DNA of 64,000 nt from Branchiostoma lanceolatum (Eukaryota > Chordata > Leptocardii > Amphioxiformes > Branchiostomatidae): the NCBI RefSeq assembly GCF_035083965.1, contig NC_089723.1, forward strand, positions 34,165,193 through 34,229,192, written 5' to 3'. The notes under the pieces were generated by a model. The model saw nothing but the letters and a program-made list of their open reading frames with translations, made no database searches and was not told the origin of the DNA. Shown piece by piece: positions 34,716-48,100 of the stretch. Numbering within the stretch: the stretch's first letter is position 1; every line of letters starts with the position of its first letter. Both the position numbers and the translations under genes were made by a program.

Positions 34716-35483
34716 CTTTGGACCTAATCAAGATGTATTGTGTGAACATAAAATGTAATTATGGTGACTGGCCAGCTATAGCTATTCATCGTTAATCATA
34801 TTTTTGATTTCCAAAAATTATTTCAGTTGAAAATCGTGATAACTATTCTCAAATATGATTACTGTTGTCACAAAGGTATCACATTATCTTATCAGTTTAT
34901 TGAAAAAAGTTTATTATTCTCTGAAGGAATATTCAAATTCTCTAACTGTCAATTTAGAATAAAATACCGAGATAGCACCACTCTAACTCATTTTCTACTA
35001 TACGAAAGCCTCTAACATTCTTCTCTAATGATAGAATAACATCCCTTCAAGTCATTTGTACACAAGGAAAATATAAACTCTCTTATTAATTGAATAATGA
35101 GATAGAACCCTTTTTTTTACTAAGCGAAAGATTTAAAACTCTATTGTGTACTCTTGGGTTAAGGATGTCTTTTGTAATGCTCGGTCAAGATGAGTGTATT
35201 TGGCAACCTCATACCTCCATGAAATAGTTTAAGCCATTGGAGATTTGTCGTTTTATCTTTTCTAATTGATTATGCAAATAATTTATTAATTAGCATAATC
35301 TAATCTAACTGATAGTCTTCTCTTCCAAGATTGCATGCATGGTTATAGTATCATGGAGGTAGGAGGTCTCCGAACTCTTGTTTTGAATGACACTATCAAA
35401 AACATCTGTTCCTGTGCACGTGAGCCATAGCAAGAAAACAGCGGCGTTTCAAAGCTGTAAAGGTTCTAATCCATGTGATAAAT
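34716..35483. other. Intergenic, nothing recognised
   Basis: AT-rich DNA with a palindromic AATTAGCATAATCTAAT-like stretch near 35290. No gene supported. Confidence 0.4.
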
Positions 35484-35650
35484 ACTGCAGATTGATGTGT
35501 CGTATCGGAGGGTCTAAAATGCATATTGAGTCGCTGGGCAGTGACGGGGATATTTCCATTAGAAACGTAAATAGACATCACCCTTAGCCATAGTTACATA
35601 CAAAGATATCGCTGTTTTCAACAAACAGAGTGGTCGCTACAGGCAAACAA

Positions 35651-35659
35651 GATAAAAGG
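35651..35659 (+). promoter_or_regulatory. TATA-like element of mucin-like gene 2
   Basis: GATAAAAGG lies 47 bases upstream of the ATG at 35706. The equivalent place in gene 1 reads TACAAAAGG, where the likely TATA box has shifted to 1417. Confidence 0.3.
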
Positions 35660-35705
35660 GCCGCATCCTCGAAACAAGTGAGATACAGCTTCAGCCTAGC
35701 CTGAG

Positions 35706-37221
35706 ATGGTCCCGAAAGCAATGCGTACAAAGATGGCTACATTGGCAGTTTTTCTGTTCATTTGTGCATTGTCTATGCCAAGTACACAGGGTACATCTTC
35801 TCCAATGACGACTGACTTGACCACTACCCAGACCACTTTATCAGGTAAGAAAATTCACACTAACATGTCCGGTATTTTGACCACTAAGATTCTTTTGTTG
35901 CTCTTTCCTTTACGTGCGACACTATATCTCACAAAAAGTTCTGTTTTGAATTACAGATACATCAGCGATGCCGACTACTGTTTCTTTACCAAAATTGCCG
36001 ACATCTACTTCAGCGGAACAGCCGACAGCTACACCACGGGATTCGACTACAACTCAGGAAGAAACTACAATATTGGAATCAACTACACCAGAGGCATCCA
36101 CTACAACACGGGACCCAACAACAACGCGGGACCCAACAACAACACGGGACTCAACTACAACACCGGAAGAAACTACAACAAGGGACCAAACTACAACTAG
36201 GGAATCAACTACAATACTGGATGAAACTACACCATCGGGATCTACTACACCAGAGGAACCAACTACGACACGCGACCAAACTACAACACGGGACCCAACT
36301 ACAACACGGGACTCGACTACAGCACTGGCTGAAACTACACAATGGGGATCGACTACACCAGAGGCATCCGCTTCAACGCGGGACTCGACTACAGCTAGGG
36401 ACTCAACCACAACACGGGACTCAACTACAACACTGGATGAAACAACACCATTGGAATCGACTACACCAGAGGCATCATCTACAACAGGGGACCCAGCTAC
36501 AACACCGGTTGAAACTACACGACGGGGGGAAACAACTCTACCAGAGGAAACTACACCAGGGGACGACACAGCCGGAACCAGTACTCAAGATGCCGGGACC
36601 GCCAAAGTTTCAAGTCCAACCGGTACTGAGAGTACCACGGAACTTGGCAGCAGTCCTCCTGTACAAGGGTTCCAGACCTGGGAAATTGCCCTCATCGCAG
36701 TGGGAGCAAGTCTGGGCGGTATTCTCATCATAGCGGGTTCGGTATTCGGCATCTACAAAGCACATGGAAAACGTAGAAGGTGTGTCTTCTGTATTATGTA
36801 CTTCATATGTATATTTCTCATGTTGTAGATCAGCGTTAACATTGTTGATGTTGTGCACGATGTTCAATTTAGATATTTACATCATAGAACTTGGTCATAT
36901 CACACCTGAAAAAATATAAAATCCATAGAAATTTATCCACCGGGTTGCAAAAATTCGCCCCTTTGAAAAACAGTGGATTTGAGAGATCTCTAGTGCAACA
37001 CCCCCAAGCACGCACAGTTGAGATATACAGGAGTGAATTATATTGGGGGATGTTGGGTTCGACGTATCTTTTCAGAGTACCGGAATTATGTACCCTGTTG
37101 GAATTATGTAAGTAGATGTTATATCCCAAGAATCTGTTCAATGGTGTTTGAATTATCCTGCAGCGCTCGAGTCAGTTTTGAACATGAGATGGAGTCGCAG
37201 GAAGAACAACAGCAGAGCTAG
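35706..37221 (+). CDS. Mucin-like single-pass membrane protein 2 (339 aa, 3 exons)
   Basis: Exons 35706-35844, 35957-36779 and 37164-37221; introns are GTAAGA...CAG (phase 1) and GTGTGT...CAG (phase 2). Signal peptide within the first 30 residues; an internal ATG at 35733 (MATLAVFLFICALS) aligns better with paralogue 1 and may be the true start. Residues about 60-270 are a Thr-rich tandem repeat of short TTRDSTT/TTRDPTT-type units interrupted by TTPEAS and TTLDETT variants, dense in potential O-glycosylation sites. Residues 289-313 form the membrane helix (ALIAVGASLGGILI), followed by KAHGKRR and a tail with FEHEMESQEEQQQS. The difference from gene 1 is almost wholly in repeat length (339 versus 159 residues). 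Function unknown. Confidence 0.88.
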
Positions 37222-38883
37222 AGGAGTTCCATGACCTACCCGCAGTTGGCCCACAATGGACGAGATGGCACACTGAACAAATAGAATGATGAGATTTTTT
37301 ATTTATCTTTTAAACACGTGATACACCTGAGTACTTTGAAAAATATGTCAATTTGACAATGTTGGAAAGCTATGGTTTGTTATTGTGTTAACGTTACATT
37401 CAGTTGTTTCACTATTTCGTGCTCATGTGATATGGCATGTAAACAATGCAACAATGCTATGCTTGACGAGCCAGTAGGACACTGACTAATCTGTGCATAA
37501 ACATACATGTTTATCAAATAACACATCAATCACATTAGACTTTTAATAAGGGACTTAATTGCCATCATTAACGATAATTTGAGAGTGTATCAATTGAATT
37601 GCATCCATTAAGTAGGATTAGATTAGGAAACCGATATCAATGAATTGAGCCATTTGTAGAAACTTGGAATTTGTAATGATAAGGGTTGACATGGTACCAA
37701 ATTATATGAAGGTTTAGATTTATATAGATAGATAAGTTGACAGACTTGTATTACTTGTGATTAATTATTGAGGTATTACTTGTGACGACCGATTATTCTA
37801 GCAATAAGTGAAACGTTTCAATCTGTATCTAAAGGCCAACAAGGCCAACATCACAACATCGTTTCTCTTATCTTCGTACACAAATGTACGTAAGAATGTT
37901 AATTGATAAAGAGGTAGCTGAAAAGAACATGAGAGACCATACATGGCAAGCGTAATTAATGTGTTGAATGATTTTTACCTTCGTCAGAAGGCTATGTTTT
38001 CAGGATTTCCTATGGTGGAGTGGCTGTATGCGTGTATGTAATTGAAAAGCTGTGTTGGGATCTTCATGATACTTGGTAAATGGGTAGTTGTTGGAAAGAC
38101 AAAGGTCAAGTTCGAGAACGGACCTCCTGACAGCTTCCAATGGTACTGCAGCGGAACTGTTGCCCGATTTTGTAGACCGCCCGATGCAACACATCTCAAG
38201 GCTACTCAAACTAGCTTTTCACATCAGCATATACACACAGGCGATAGGCAGAGTGCGAACTTTAACCAGCGAACAAATTAACTGATAAAAGGTCCATTAA
38301 ACACTGACGAGCTGATAACAGGAGGTGGGTGCAGTTTCTAAAGTCCTCGCCAGAGGGCCATTGTTTATATAGCACACTTTTGTACATAACTTTTCAGTAT
38401 TTCAAATGATTCATTATTGTATATTTTCGCAGTGTCGTCTGATACGCCTGAGAAATTAAGATACGCCTTAAGAATTGCTGTGAACCGGCGTTTCATCGTA
38501 AAGCGTAAAATTAACGAAAAAAAACATCGTTGTAAGATAGCAGGAAATACGATACCAAACAGCGGTTCTACAAAGCTACTGTACAGTAGTGTGCATGTAC
38601 CTAATACGTCGCCAGATGTCGCTCCACTACGTATGTCTTTAAACATTACCTTTTTCCGCTTGACTTGTGTGAACGACCCGGTGCAGGTATGGAAACAAAC
38701 AAGAGAATATGAAGGCTCGGCCTTTTCTGAAGCAGGACAAATATTGTTTAACACGAGAAAACCATTAGCATCGCATGTGTTGTAATCGTTAAGTATCTCA
38801 AATAGACACTTAATGGAACTGTACATGCATAATCGCTTGACCCCCTAAAAAACGAAATAGTGTCTAAGGAGCCGTGCTGTATA
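37222..38883. other. Intergenic 3' of mucin-like gene 2
   Basis: Up to about 38298 it is the duplicated 3' flank of gene 2. The overlapping open frames at 38365-38826 and 38417-38785 on opposite strands have no splice context and are not called. Confidence 0.4.
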
Positions 38884-38890
38884 TATATAA
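38884..38890 (+). promoter_or_regulatory. Possible TATA box of mucin-like gene 3
   Basis: TATATAA within a short TA run, 364 bases before the ATG at 39254; would imply a leader of about 330 bases. Weak evidence. Confidence 0.25.
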
Positions 38891-39253
38891 ACACTACAAT
38901 TCTTGCTTAACGTGATCGCATTCTCGTGTATTTATCAACTTTCTGTGGACTGCACGGATATATTGTTCATATGAATGAGGAAGTAACAAACTTTCCACAG
39001 CTGTATGTATCTATCTGTTATTGATCGCTTAAACGTCGATGAAAGACAGGAAGAACGGAAGAAAAAGTATTGACACGATTAGAGCCCAGGTCGCGGGGTT
39101 TGTTTTTCAGCTGCCGTTTATACATATACATAGAGCAACAGAGAGTGGTAACAGATTAACGTGTCTCACAATATGGTTGAGTAAGCCGCGAACAACAAGA
39201 CTAAAGTGTTCTTTACCTGCAAGGAAAGAGTTGTAGGAAAGACCGCTACAACG

Positions 39254-42200
39254 ATGAAGACTTGGGCGTACTGGAAGCTAGTACTACTGTGGTGCTCGGT
39301 AGCAAACGGTCAGAACACAACAGAAGTCACGACACTCGCCACCACCGATGATACTACATGGGGCGCCACGACTAATGAGACTCTGACAACGTGGGAATCG
39401 ACAACAAAAAACATGACTGTGACGGGCATGTCCACCGCTGACACGACATATGCCACTAATACTTTCCCCATGCCGAGTACCTCAACGACAAATGATAATG
39501 GAACAACGGATGGTAACACTACGGTCGCTAATACAATAGTTGGCACCACCGATGTTACAACGCAGGAATTGACGACCATTCCCGATACAACGGAAGACGT
39601 AACTGTAGCGACTACGTCCTTCAACAACGCCACTAATACATCAAATTCCTCCATGCCGAGCACCCCGACAACAAACGCAACTAATAACGGAACAACAGTC
39701 GCTACTACAGCAGTCGGCACCACCGATATTACAACGGTGGAATTGACGACCATTCCTAACACAACGGAAGACACAACTGTAGCGACCACGTTCAGCATTG
39801 CCGCTAGTACTTCAAATTCACCTATGCCGAGCCCGGCAACGATAAATGCAACTCACAACGGAACAGTCGCTAGCACCACTAGTACAACTTGGAACATCAC
39901 AACTGATGACACTCTGACCACGTTGGAACCAACGACCATTATCAGTACAACCGAAAATATAACTGCTAACGACAATATGACATCTGTAGCTAGTACTTCG
40001 GAACCACCCATGTCAAGCAGCCAAACGACAAATGCAACTTATGAAACAACAACGGATGGTAACCCAGCAAACACCACCGCAACACTCGGTACCATCGATA
40101 GTACAACTTGGAGCAACACGACTGCTTGGGAACCGACGTCGACCATGATTGACGCAACGACCAATACAACACTTGATGATTCTTCGGAATCAACTGTCTC
40201 CAGCGAAACAACGCCAAGTGCAACTGCTTATGAAACAACGAATGAGACCATAACAACCACAGCTGACAGTACTTCAACAGCGTGGGATTCTACGACCATA
40301 TTCGGTGCAACGCAAAGCGACACCACGGCTGACATGCCATACACCGACACCACGACTGACATGCCATACACCGACACCACGACTGACATGCCATACACCG
40401 ACACCACGACTGACATGCCATACACCGACACCACGACTGACATGCCATACACCGACACCACGACTGACATGCCATACACCGACACCACGACTGACATGCC
40501 ATACACCGACACCACGACTGACATGCCATACACCGACACCACGACTGACATGCCATACACCGACACCACGACTGACATGCCATACACCGACACCACGACT
40601 GACATGCCATACACCGACACCACGACTGACATGCCATACACCGACACCACATCAAACACAGAGACCGCGACACCTGTCACTGTTACAATGGCATCAGCTA
40701 TACCCAGTGACCCAGCGACAAATGCAGCTGCTTATGGAACAACGACTGCAGCTACAGAACCTGAAACAACATTCAGCACCTCTGCGACTACGCCAAACAC
40801 CATCACAACAGCAATGACAACAGAGATTAGCACTGACGCGATCGACAGCACGGCAGAAGTTGGTACCGCCACGGGGACCGATACCACTCTGGCGTATTCG
40901 CCCGAACCTGAAACATCAGACCCAAACCTGACAACAGCAAACACACCTACAGCAATGCCGAATCCTGTCTCATCCGCAATGACCACAGAGCTTACACCTA
41001 ACCCGATTGACAGCACGACAGAATTTAGCACCAACACAGGGACCGATGCAACTCTGGCATATTCGCCCGAAACTGAAACAACAGATCCAGACCTGGCAAC
41101 AGCAAACACACGCACAGCAACGCCAAATCCTGTCTCATCCGCAATGACCACAGAGCTTACAACTGACACGATTGACAGCACGGCAGGAATCAGCACGACC
41201 ACATCAGATGCCACGACGCCTTCTGGAACATCAACCTCGACTACGACACCTACCGAATCTGAAACAACAACTCCTGCTACAACGCCTAATACACCTGGAA
41301 CAACGCCTCCAGCCACAACTCCTGAGACACCTGAAATAACGCCTCCTGCTACAACACCTGAAACAACGCCTCCTGGTACAACACCTGATACACCTGAAAC
41401 AACGCCTCCGGATACAACGCCTAATACATCTGAAACAACGCCTCCTGCTACAACGCCTGATACACATGAAACAACGCCTCCTGCTACAACGTCTGATACA
41501 CCTGAAACAACGCCCCCGGCAACAAATCCTGATACACCCGAAACAACGCCTCCTGCTACAACACCTGATACACCTGAAACAACGCCTCCTGCCACAACGC
41601 CTAATACACCTGGAACAACGCCCCCGGCTACAACGCCTGATACATCTGAAACAATGCCTCTTGGTACAACACCTGATACACCTGAAACAACGCCTACTGC
41701 TATAGCTACAACACCTGATACACCTGAAACAACGCCTCCGGCTACAACGTCTGATACACCTGAAACAACGCCTCCGGCTACAACACCTAATACACCTGAA
41801 ACAACACCTCCTGCTACAACGCCTGATACACCTGAAACAACGCATACTGCTATAGCTTCAACACCTGATACACCTGAAACAACGCCTCCGGCTACAACGT
41901 CTGATTCACCTGAAACAACGCCCCCGGCTACAACACCTGATACACCTGGAACAACACCTCCTGCTTTAACGCCTGTTACAGCTGAAACAACGCCTCCGGC
42001 CACAACGTTTGATACACATGAAACAACACCCCCTGCTACAACGCCTGATACACCTCAAACAACACCCGCGGCTATAACACCTGATACACCTGAAACAACG
42101 CCCCCGGCTACAACGCCTGACACACAAGAAACAACACCTCTGGTTACAACGCCTGATACACCTGAACTAACGCCCCCGGCCACAACGTCTGATACACCAG

Positions 42201-43475
42201 AAACAACACCTCCTACTGTAACGTCGGATACCCTAGAAACAACGCCTCAGGCTACAACGCCTGATTCACCTGAAACAGCCCTTTCGGCTACAACGGCTGC
42301 TAAACCTGAAACATTCCCGGCTACATCGCCTGCTACACCTGAAACAACGCCTCCGGCTTTAACGTCTACTCAACATGGAACAACACACGCGGCGACAACG
42401 GCAACAGACTCGCCAAGTACGACAAACCCCATCATTACACCTGTCGATGGTCCATCCACAGAGATGACTACACACAATACAAGTACTGCAGATAATGGGA
42501 CAACAGACGTAAACAACAACACTCTCATTACAGTCACCATCTCGACCACTGCCATGCCAAACACAACCTCAGGTTGGTATAGAAATTTATTATGTTTCAA
42601 TGGTTTCATGAAAACTCGGCAAACACCGTATTCCATCTTCACTGCGATTATGCGTTAAATTAGGTAATGTATCTTGCACAGACGCATAACTTACAGGCAC
42701 ACTTACACAAGTCTTTCAAGCAGAAATTAGATCCCGCATTCATAAAGAGACGATAGTAGGTTACTAATAGATTCCAGTTGATAACATGTTAGCCCAGCCT
42801 GACTAGCATCTAACAGCTTTTTGAGAGATTGTAAATGACCTAGATTACAGGAGCTGAACTGTATGAAATATGTCTGGATAATTTCGAAGTAATCTTGTTT
42901 TCTGTGTACGCTGTAGGGCCCGACGGCCTGACGGCAGGACAGATTGCGGGCATCGCCGTTGGAGCTGTCCTGGGGGCCGCCCTCATCGCGGGAGGGATCG
43001 GCTTTGTTGCTTCTTTCTTCAGCAAGAAAAGGCAGGTGTAATTATAGATATTCATCAATATATGACAACGTATCGTAAAATCAGCACCCACCATGTAACA
43101 TTAGATGTACCAGAGGGCAAATTAAAGCATTGACTATACACCCGCTGCAAGAATTGGTTATCTATTTATTGGTTTGCTGAAACATACATAGAGCCAAGGT
43201 TGCCGAAAAATTGGGTATGTACACGATACAGCAGTTGTGCCACAGTAACATCAAATACACAAGTAAATTCAAGAAAAATGGCATCTGATGATGTTTGAAA
43301 TTCATTGCTAACCAAGGCTGAAATTATCTTAGTACGTATATTTGAATGCTTCGTCTATGTTTTACCCACAGTCGTCTCGTGGCTCCTGTCGTGGAAATGG
43401 AGGAACAAAGAAGCCGACGAGTCGCGTTTGGCAGCGAAGAAGACATATCTACAGTGCAGAGTGGATCAACCTAAC
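39254..43475 (+). CDS. Large mucin-like single-pass membrane protein 3 (1178 aa, 3 exons)
   Basis: Exons 39254-42572, 42917-43031 and 43373-43475. The start at 39254 gives a signal peptide MKTWAYWKLVLLWCSVANG; the frame is open upstream to 39206 but without a better signal. Residues about 20-1106 are Ser/Thr-rich in three blocks: irregular TTxxTT sequence with many NxT/S sites; twelve copies of the nine-residue DMPYTDTTT; and about 30 variants of TTPDTPETTPPA. The second exon supplies the membrane helix (GLTAGQIAGIAVGAVLGA...) and FFSKK. The third gives a tail with VVEMEEQRSRR. The other cluster genes break in phase 2 after the basic residues; keeping that here requires an AG|GCAGGT donor, i.e. 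a GC-AG intron. The alternative GT donor five bases later would give a different tail in phase 0. Probably a heavily O-glycosylated surface mucin. Confidence 0.85.
40323..40649 (+). repeat. 27-bp coding minisatellite, 12 near-identical units
   Basis: GACATGCCATACACCGACAC plus CACGACT repeats every 27 bases from 40331 to 40628, encoding DMPYTDTTT. All units appear identical apart from the edges, implying recent expansion or active homogenisation; prone to length polymorphism and assembly collapse. Confidence 0.95.
41270..42370 (+). repeat. Degenerate 36-bp-type coding repeat (PTS block of gene 3)
   Basis: About 30 units encoding TTPDTPETTPPA variants with point changes and occasional extra codons (for example TAIATTPDTPETT near 41700 and 41850). 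More divergent than the 27-bp block, so older. Confidence 0.85.
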
Positions 43476-45153
43476 AGTAAATGACAATCAGTGTATCCTT
43501 AACATTTGCTTATAGACACATGCACAGTGTATGTTTCTATAAGCAAATGTTTAGGCCATCTTGAAGATTACAGTGTGACAGAAAAATTCATTTAGTGATT
43601 ACTGCACACATCTTTAAGAAGTTAGCTCACAGGACTTTGCATTACAAATTTCCCGAAACATGGAGCAGGAATTTTATGTTAAACTTTGTAGAATGTAACA
43701 CATCTGAAAACCTTTCACAGTCGGGGACTCTCCGTTGTATTTGGACCATGAAAGCTCTTGTATCGACGAGGGTCACTCACAATTAGCTGACTCAGAGACT
43801 CGTGAACCATGTTGTTCAGCTAGAGCTAGAAATGTCTGAAACAAGAATCCCTGATCTCGTACTTGAACAGTGTTGTCGTAGGTGGCTATATCTTCAAAGT
43901 AAGCTTCTCATATTTAGTCAAAATGTATGCCAAAGGTAACGTATCTAATATTTGTATCTCTTGCTTTAAAGAATTAATATATTGTTTATAAAGTTCATTT
44001 CTTCTTCGAAAATGCTTCAGTGGAATGTGTTTCCCAAATAAGCACCTTGCTGCTTTCCGTGTGTGTTCAAACGGACCAGGTTGTTAAGACGCTGTAGGCA
44101 GATAGCTCATATGTCAACGATCTTATGGTCATTATACAGCCGCAGTATATGTCTGTAGATTCTGTACACTAACACCGTACCAGCCGTCGAGCTCTGTTGT
44201 TGATATTACACATCCTATCGGCAAATACTAACTCTTTACAAACGAAGGTGACCTGTACCTATGATGACCTGGCTGAGGGCAGAGGTCAGGTCAGAATCCG
44301 CTTCACCTGGTCCGTTCCTGCGGCAATCGATGATTAAGTCGATACACCGATGTCAGGAATTGTCTATCATGCAAATTTGCTGGTGTTAGTCATATCTTTA
44401 TATGACTTATTTTGATGAAATCGAATGTCGTGATCCGTGACTATAGACATTTAAGTAATTTTTAAAGGTATACAATTCATGTCATTGAACTGTTTAAGTG
44501 TTCAGACAGATATATAACCTATGGAGACATGTATTATTATCGTTATCATTGTACATGTGACATTGCTGCTTCCTAGATGATATACAGAAGTGGGTCATGC
44601 TTAGCCTAACTTGTAGTTGGGAATGTTGCAAATGCGTGTTTGCTACCCTGACCTCAACTGATGTCAACTGATCCAGTTCAACATCACAATAAAAGAAACA
44701 GTCTAGATTCATATCTTGCGATTCTTGTTGTGATTTTGTCAAGCAACGTGGAGTGAGAACTTGTAGAACAGACTACAATATCATGGTATGATCCTTGAAG
44801 GTTTACCAGTAGAGTTAGCATTGTCCGGGTCCATATACATGTGGCACTGACCCTATAAATCATTCTATATATAATATGCACACACGAATTTATCTTACAA
44901 TATGTGCAAAGTTATCAAACGTCCCTCAGAGGCACTACACGTAAAGACCTGTACAGAACGACCAACACTTTAACCTGCTGTCATTGAACTGTATTGCGGC
45001 AATTTAAACTTAGTATAACACGTCATGTGTTTGATCACGTTTGCAAGAAACATCCTGCCGGAACTCACCAAACGATACGAGTGGACTGAAGTTGCCGGTT
45101 GGTTCAGAGTCTATTGATCTGTAACCGCCGCCCGGTGAACACTTACCTTCACC
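43476..45153. other. Intergenic between mucin-like genes 3 and 4
   Basis: Contains a palindromic stretch near 43497-43556 in which TGTATCCTTAACATTTGC/ TTTGCTTATAGACACATG is mirrored by CATGCACAGTGTATGTTTCTATAAGCAAATG. No supported gene; short open frames at 43595-43786 and 44494-44881 lack support. A TATATAA near 44868 could serve gene 4 but lies 286 bases from its ATG. Confidence 0.4.
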
Positions 45154-48100
45154 ATGGAGGCAGGACAACAGGTCTGCACTGCTGTAGTCCTGTTGGGGTA
45201 CCTTATTTCAATAATATCGACTTCAACAATCCCGATAAATCATGTAAGTTACCAAGGTCTAACCAACACCACACAGGTGTCAACGACGTCGGACGCGGAA
45301 GATGCCATGTCGACTTTCAAAGAAGCCTTAAGGACCAGTGTGCAAACTTTTACTACACTAGGCGGCTACAATACGGACGATAGAGCTACAACAAAACAGG
45401 ATACTACAAATTCATCCCTTGGGAATGAAGTGGCAACAGAAATGTCTACAAGAACAAGGTCAGTAACAATGTCCTCAGTTGACTCTCACACTTTACCCGA
45501 TGCTGCTCAGAACACAAACACAACAGGAACAGACGAGTTTTCAATTACAGATCCTCAAAGTACTGCAAATAGTGATACAACGGGTGCTATCATAACAACA
45601 ACTACGAAGGACGCTGTAACCGCATCTGTTACAACCGAGTCAGTCGTTACCACCGACGTTGTTGCTGAAACATTATCCCCGGTAATCACTACTGACGCTA
45701 TCATAGATGTTACAATTTGGTCTGTACCTACCACTGACGTCATCACCGCACCAGTTACAACCGAGTCTGCCATGCAATCTGTTACAACTGGTCTTGTCAT
45801 TAGCACTGACGCTGCCACGCTGAATACCACGACTGGGTCTGTTGCTAGTACGGATGCCAGGAACACATCAGTCACAACTGAGGCCGCCGTTACCACTGAT
45901 TATGTCACAACTAATGGAATAGATCATGTCATTACAACCGTTCCTGATATAACAAACGTTACAGTGCAACCTATCGCAAGTACGCATGCTGTAACGTCAT
46001 CAGCCACAACACAGCCAGTCTCTGCTACCAACGATGCCGCAACATCAGCTACAACACTGCCTGACCTGGGCACTGACACCCCTTCAACACCTGTTAAAAC
46101 ACATCCTGACTTTACCACTAATTCTGTAATAACGCCAGTCACTATACAACATGACCATAGCACCGACGTCATTGCAACATTAGTCACAACGCAGCTTGAC
46201 CTCAGCACTGACGCTGTTGCATCAGTCACAACACAGTCTGATCCTAACACTAACACTGTTATAACCCAACCTGCTGCTACGACCAGTGATGCTACGCCAT
46301 CAATCACAACACGGCCTGACCATACCACTGATGCTGTTACAGCACTACTTACAACACAGTCTGGCATTATTACCGACGATATTACAGCACTACCTGTCGG
46401 TACGACTGGTGCTGTTACAGCATTAGTGACAACTCAGTCTCACATCACCACTGGCGATGTTACCTCAATCACTACACAGCCTGATCTTAGCACCGACGCT
46501 GTTACAACATCAGTCGCTACACAACCTAATATTACCACTGACGCTGTTACAACACCAGTCGCTACAGAACCGGATCTTACCGCAGGTGATATTACAACAC
46601 CGGCCACTTCACAGCCTTATTTTACCACAGATAATGTTACAACATCGGTCATTACACAGCATGATCTTACCACTGACGCTATAACAACATCAGTCATTAC
46701 ACAGCCTAATCTTATCACTAACGCTGTAACAACATCAGTTACTACACAGACTGATGCTACCACAGACAATGTTACAACATCAGTCGATACACAGTCTGAT
46801 CTCACCACTAAGGATTTTACAACACCAGTCACAACAAAACTTGATCTTACCACTGACGTTGTTACAACCTCGGTCGATACACAACCTAATCTTACAACTG
46901 ACACACAGACTGATCTCACCACTGGCGCTGTTACAACATCGTTCACTACACAGTCTGATCTTATCACAGATAATGTTACAACATCAGTCACTTCAGAACC
47001 TTATCTTACCACATACGATGTTACAACACCGGTCACTACACAGACCGATCTCACCACTGTCACTAGTAATGTTACAACATCAGTCACTACAGAACCTGAT
47101 CTTACCACAGACGACGTTACAACATCGTTCACTACACAGTCTGATCTTACAACTGACGATGTTACAACGCCAGTTACTACACAGTCTGATCTTACCACTG
47201 ACGATGTTACAACGTCAGTCACTACACAGTCTGATCTTACCACAGACGATGTTACAACGTCAGTCACTACAGAACCTTATCTTACCACAGACGATGTTAC
47301 AACGTCAGTCACTACACAGTCTGATTTCACCACTGACGATGTTATAACGTCAGTCACTATACAGTCTGATATCACCACTGACGATGTTACAACGTCAGTC
47401 ATTACACAGTCTGATATCACCACTGACGATGTTACAACGTCAGTCACTACACAGTTTGATCTTACCACAGACGATGTTACAACATTGGTCACTACACAGT
47501 CTGATATTACCACAGACGATGTTACAATACCAGTCACTACACAGTTTGATCTTACCACTGACGATGTTACAACGTCAGTCACTACACAGTCTGATCTTAC
47601 CACAGACGATGTTACAACGTCAGTCACTACAGAACCTGATCTTACCACAGACGATGTTACAACGTCAGTCACTACACAGTCTGATTTCACCACTGACGAT
47701 GTTACAACGTCAGTCACTACACAGTTTGATCTTACCACTGACGATGTTACAACATTGGTCACTACACAGTCTGATATTACCACAGACGATGTTACAATGC
47801 CAGTCACTACACAGTTTGATCTTACGACTGACGATGTTACAACGTCAGTCACTACACAGTCTGATATCACCACTGACGATGTTACAACGTCAGTCACTAC
47901 ACAGTTTGATCTTACCACTGACGATGTTACAACATTGGTCACTACACAGTCTGATATTACCACAGACGATGTTACAATACCAGTCACTACACAGTTTGAT
48001 CTCACCACTGACGACGTTACAACGTCAGTCACTACACTGTTTGATCTCACCACAGACTATGTTACAACGTCAGTCACTACACAGTTTGATCTTACGACTG

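Larger units (their letters stand above)
35484..38298. repeat. Segmental duplication, copy 2 (mucin-like gene 2)
   Basis: Counterpart of 1206-4104, with matching upstream, coding, tail-exon and distal landmarks. Divergence is substantial in non-coding parts and the mucin region has expanded here. Confidence 0.75.

Noticed and set aside
38365-38826. Overlapping 153-aa and 122-aa open frames on opposite strands
   Set aside because: No signal peptide, domain or splice signals; composition not coding-like.
40732-42003. Long minus-strand open frame (423 aa, Gly/Val-rich) across gene 3
   Set aside because: Antisense shadow of a codon-periodic repeat; the plus-strand frame has signal peptide, helix and splice sites.
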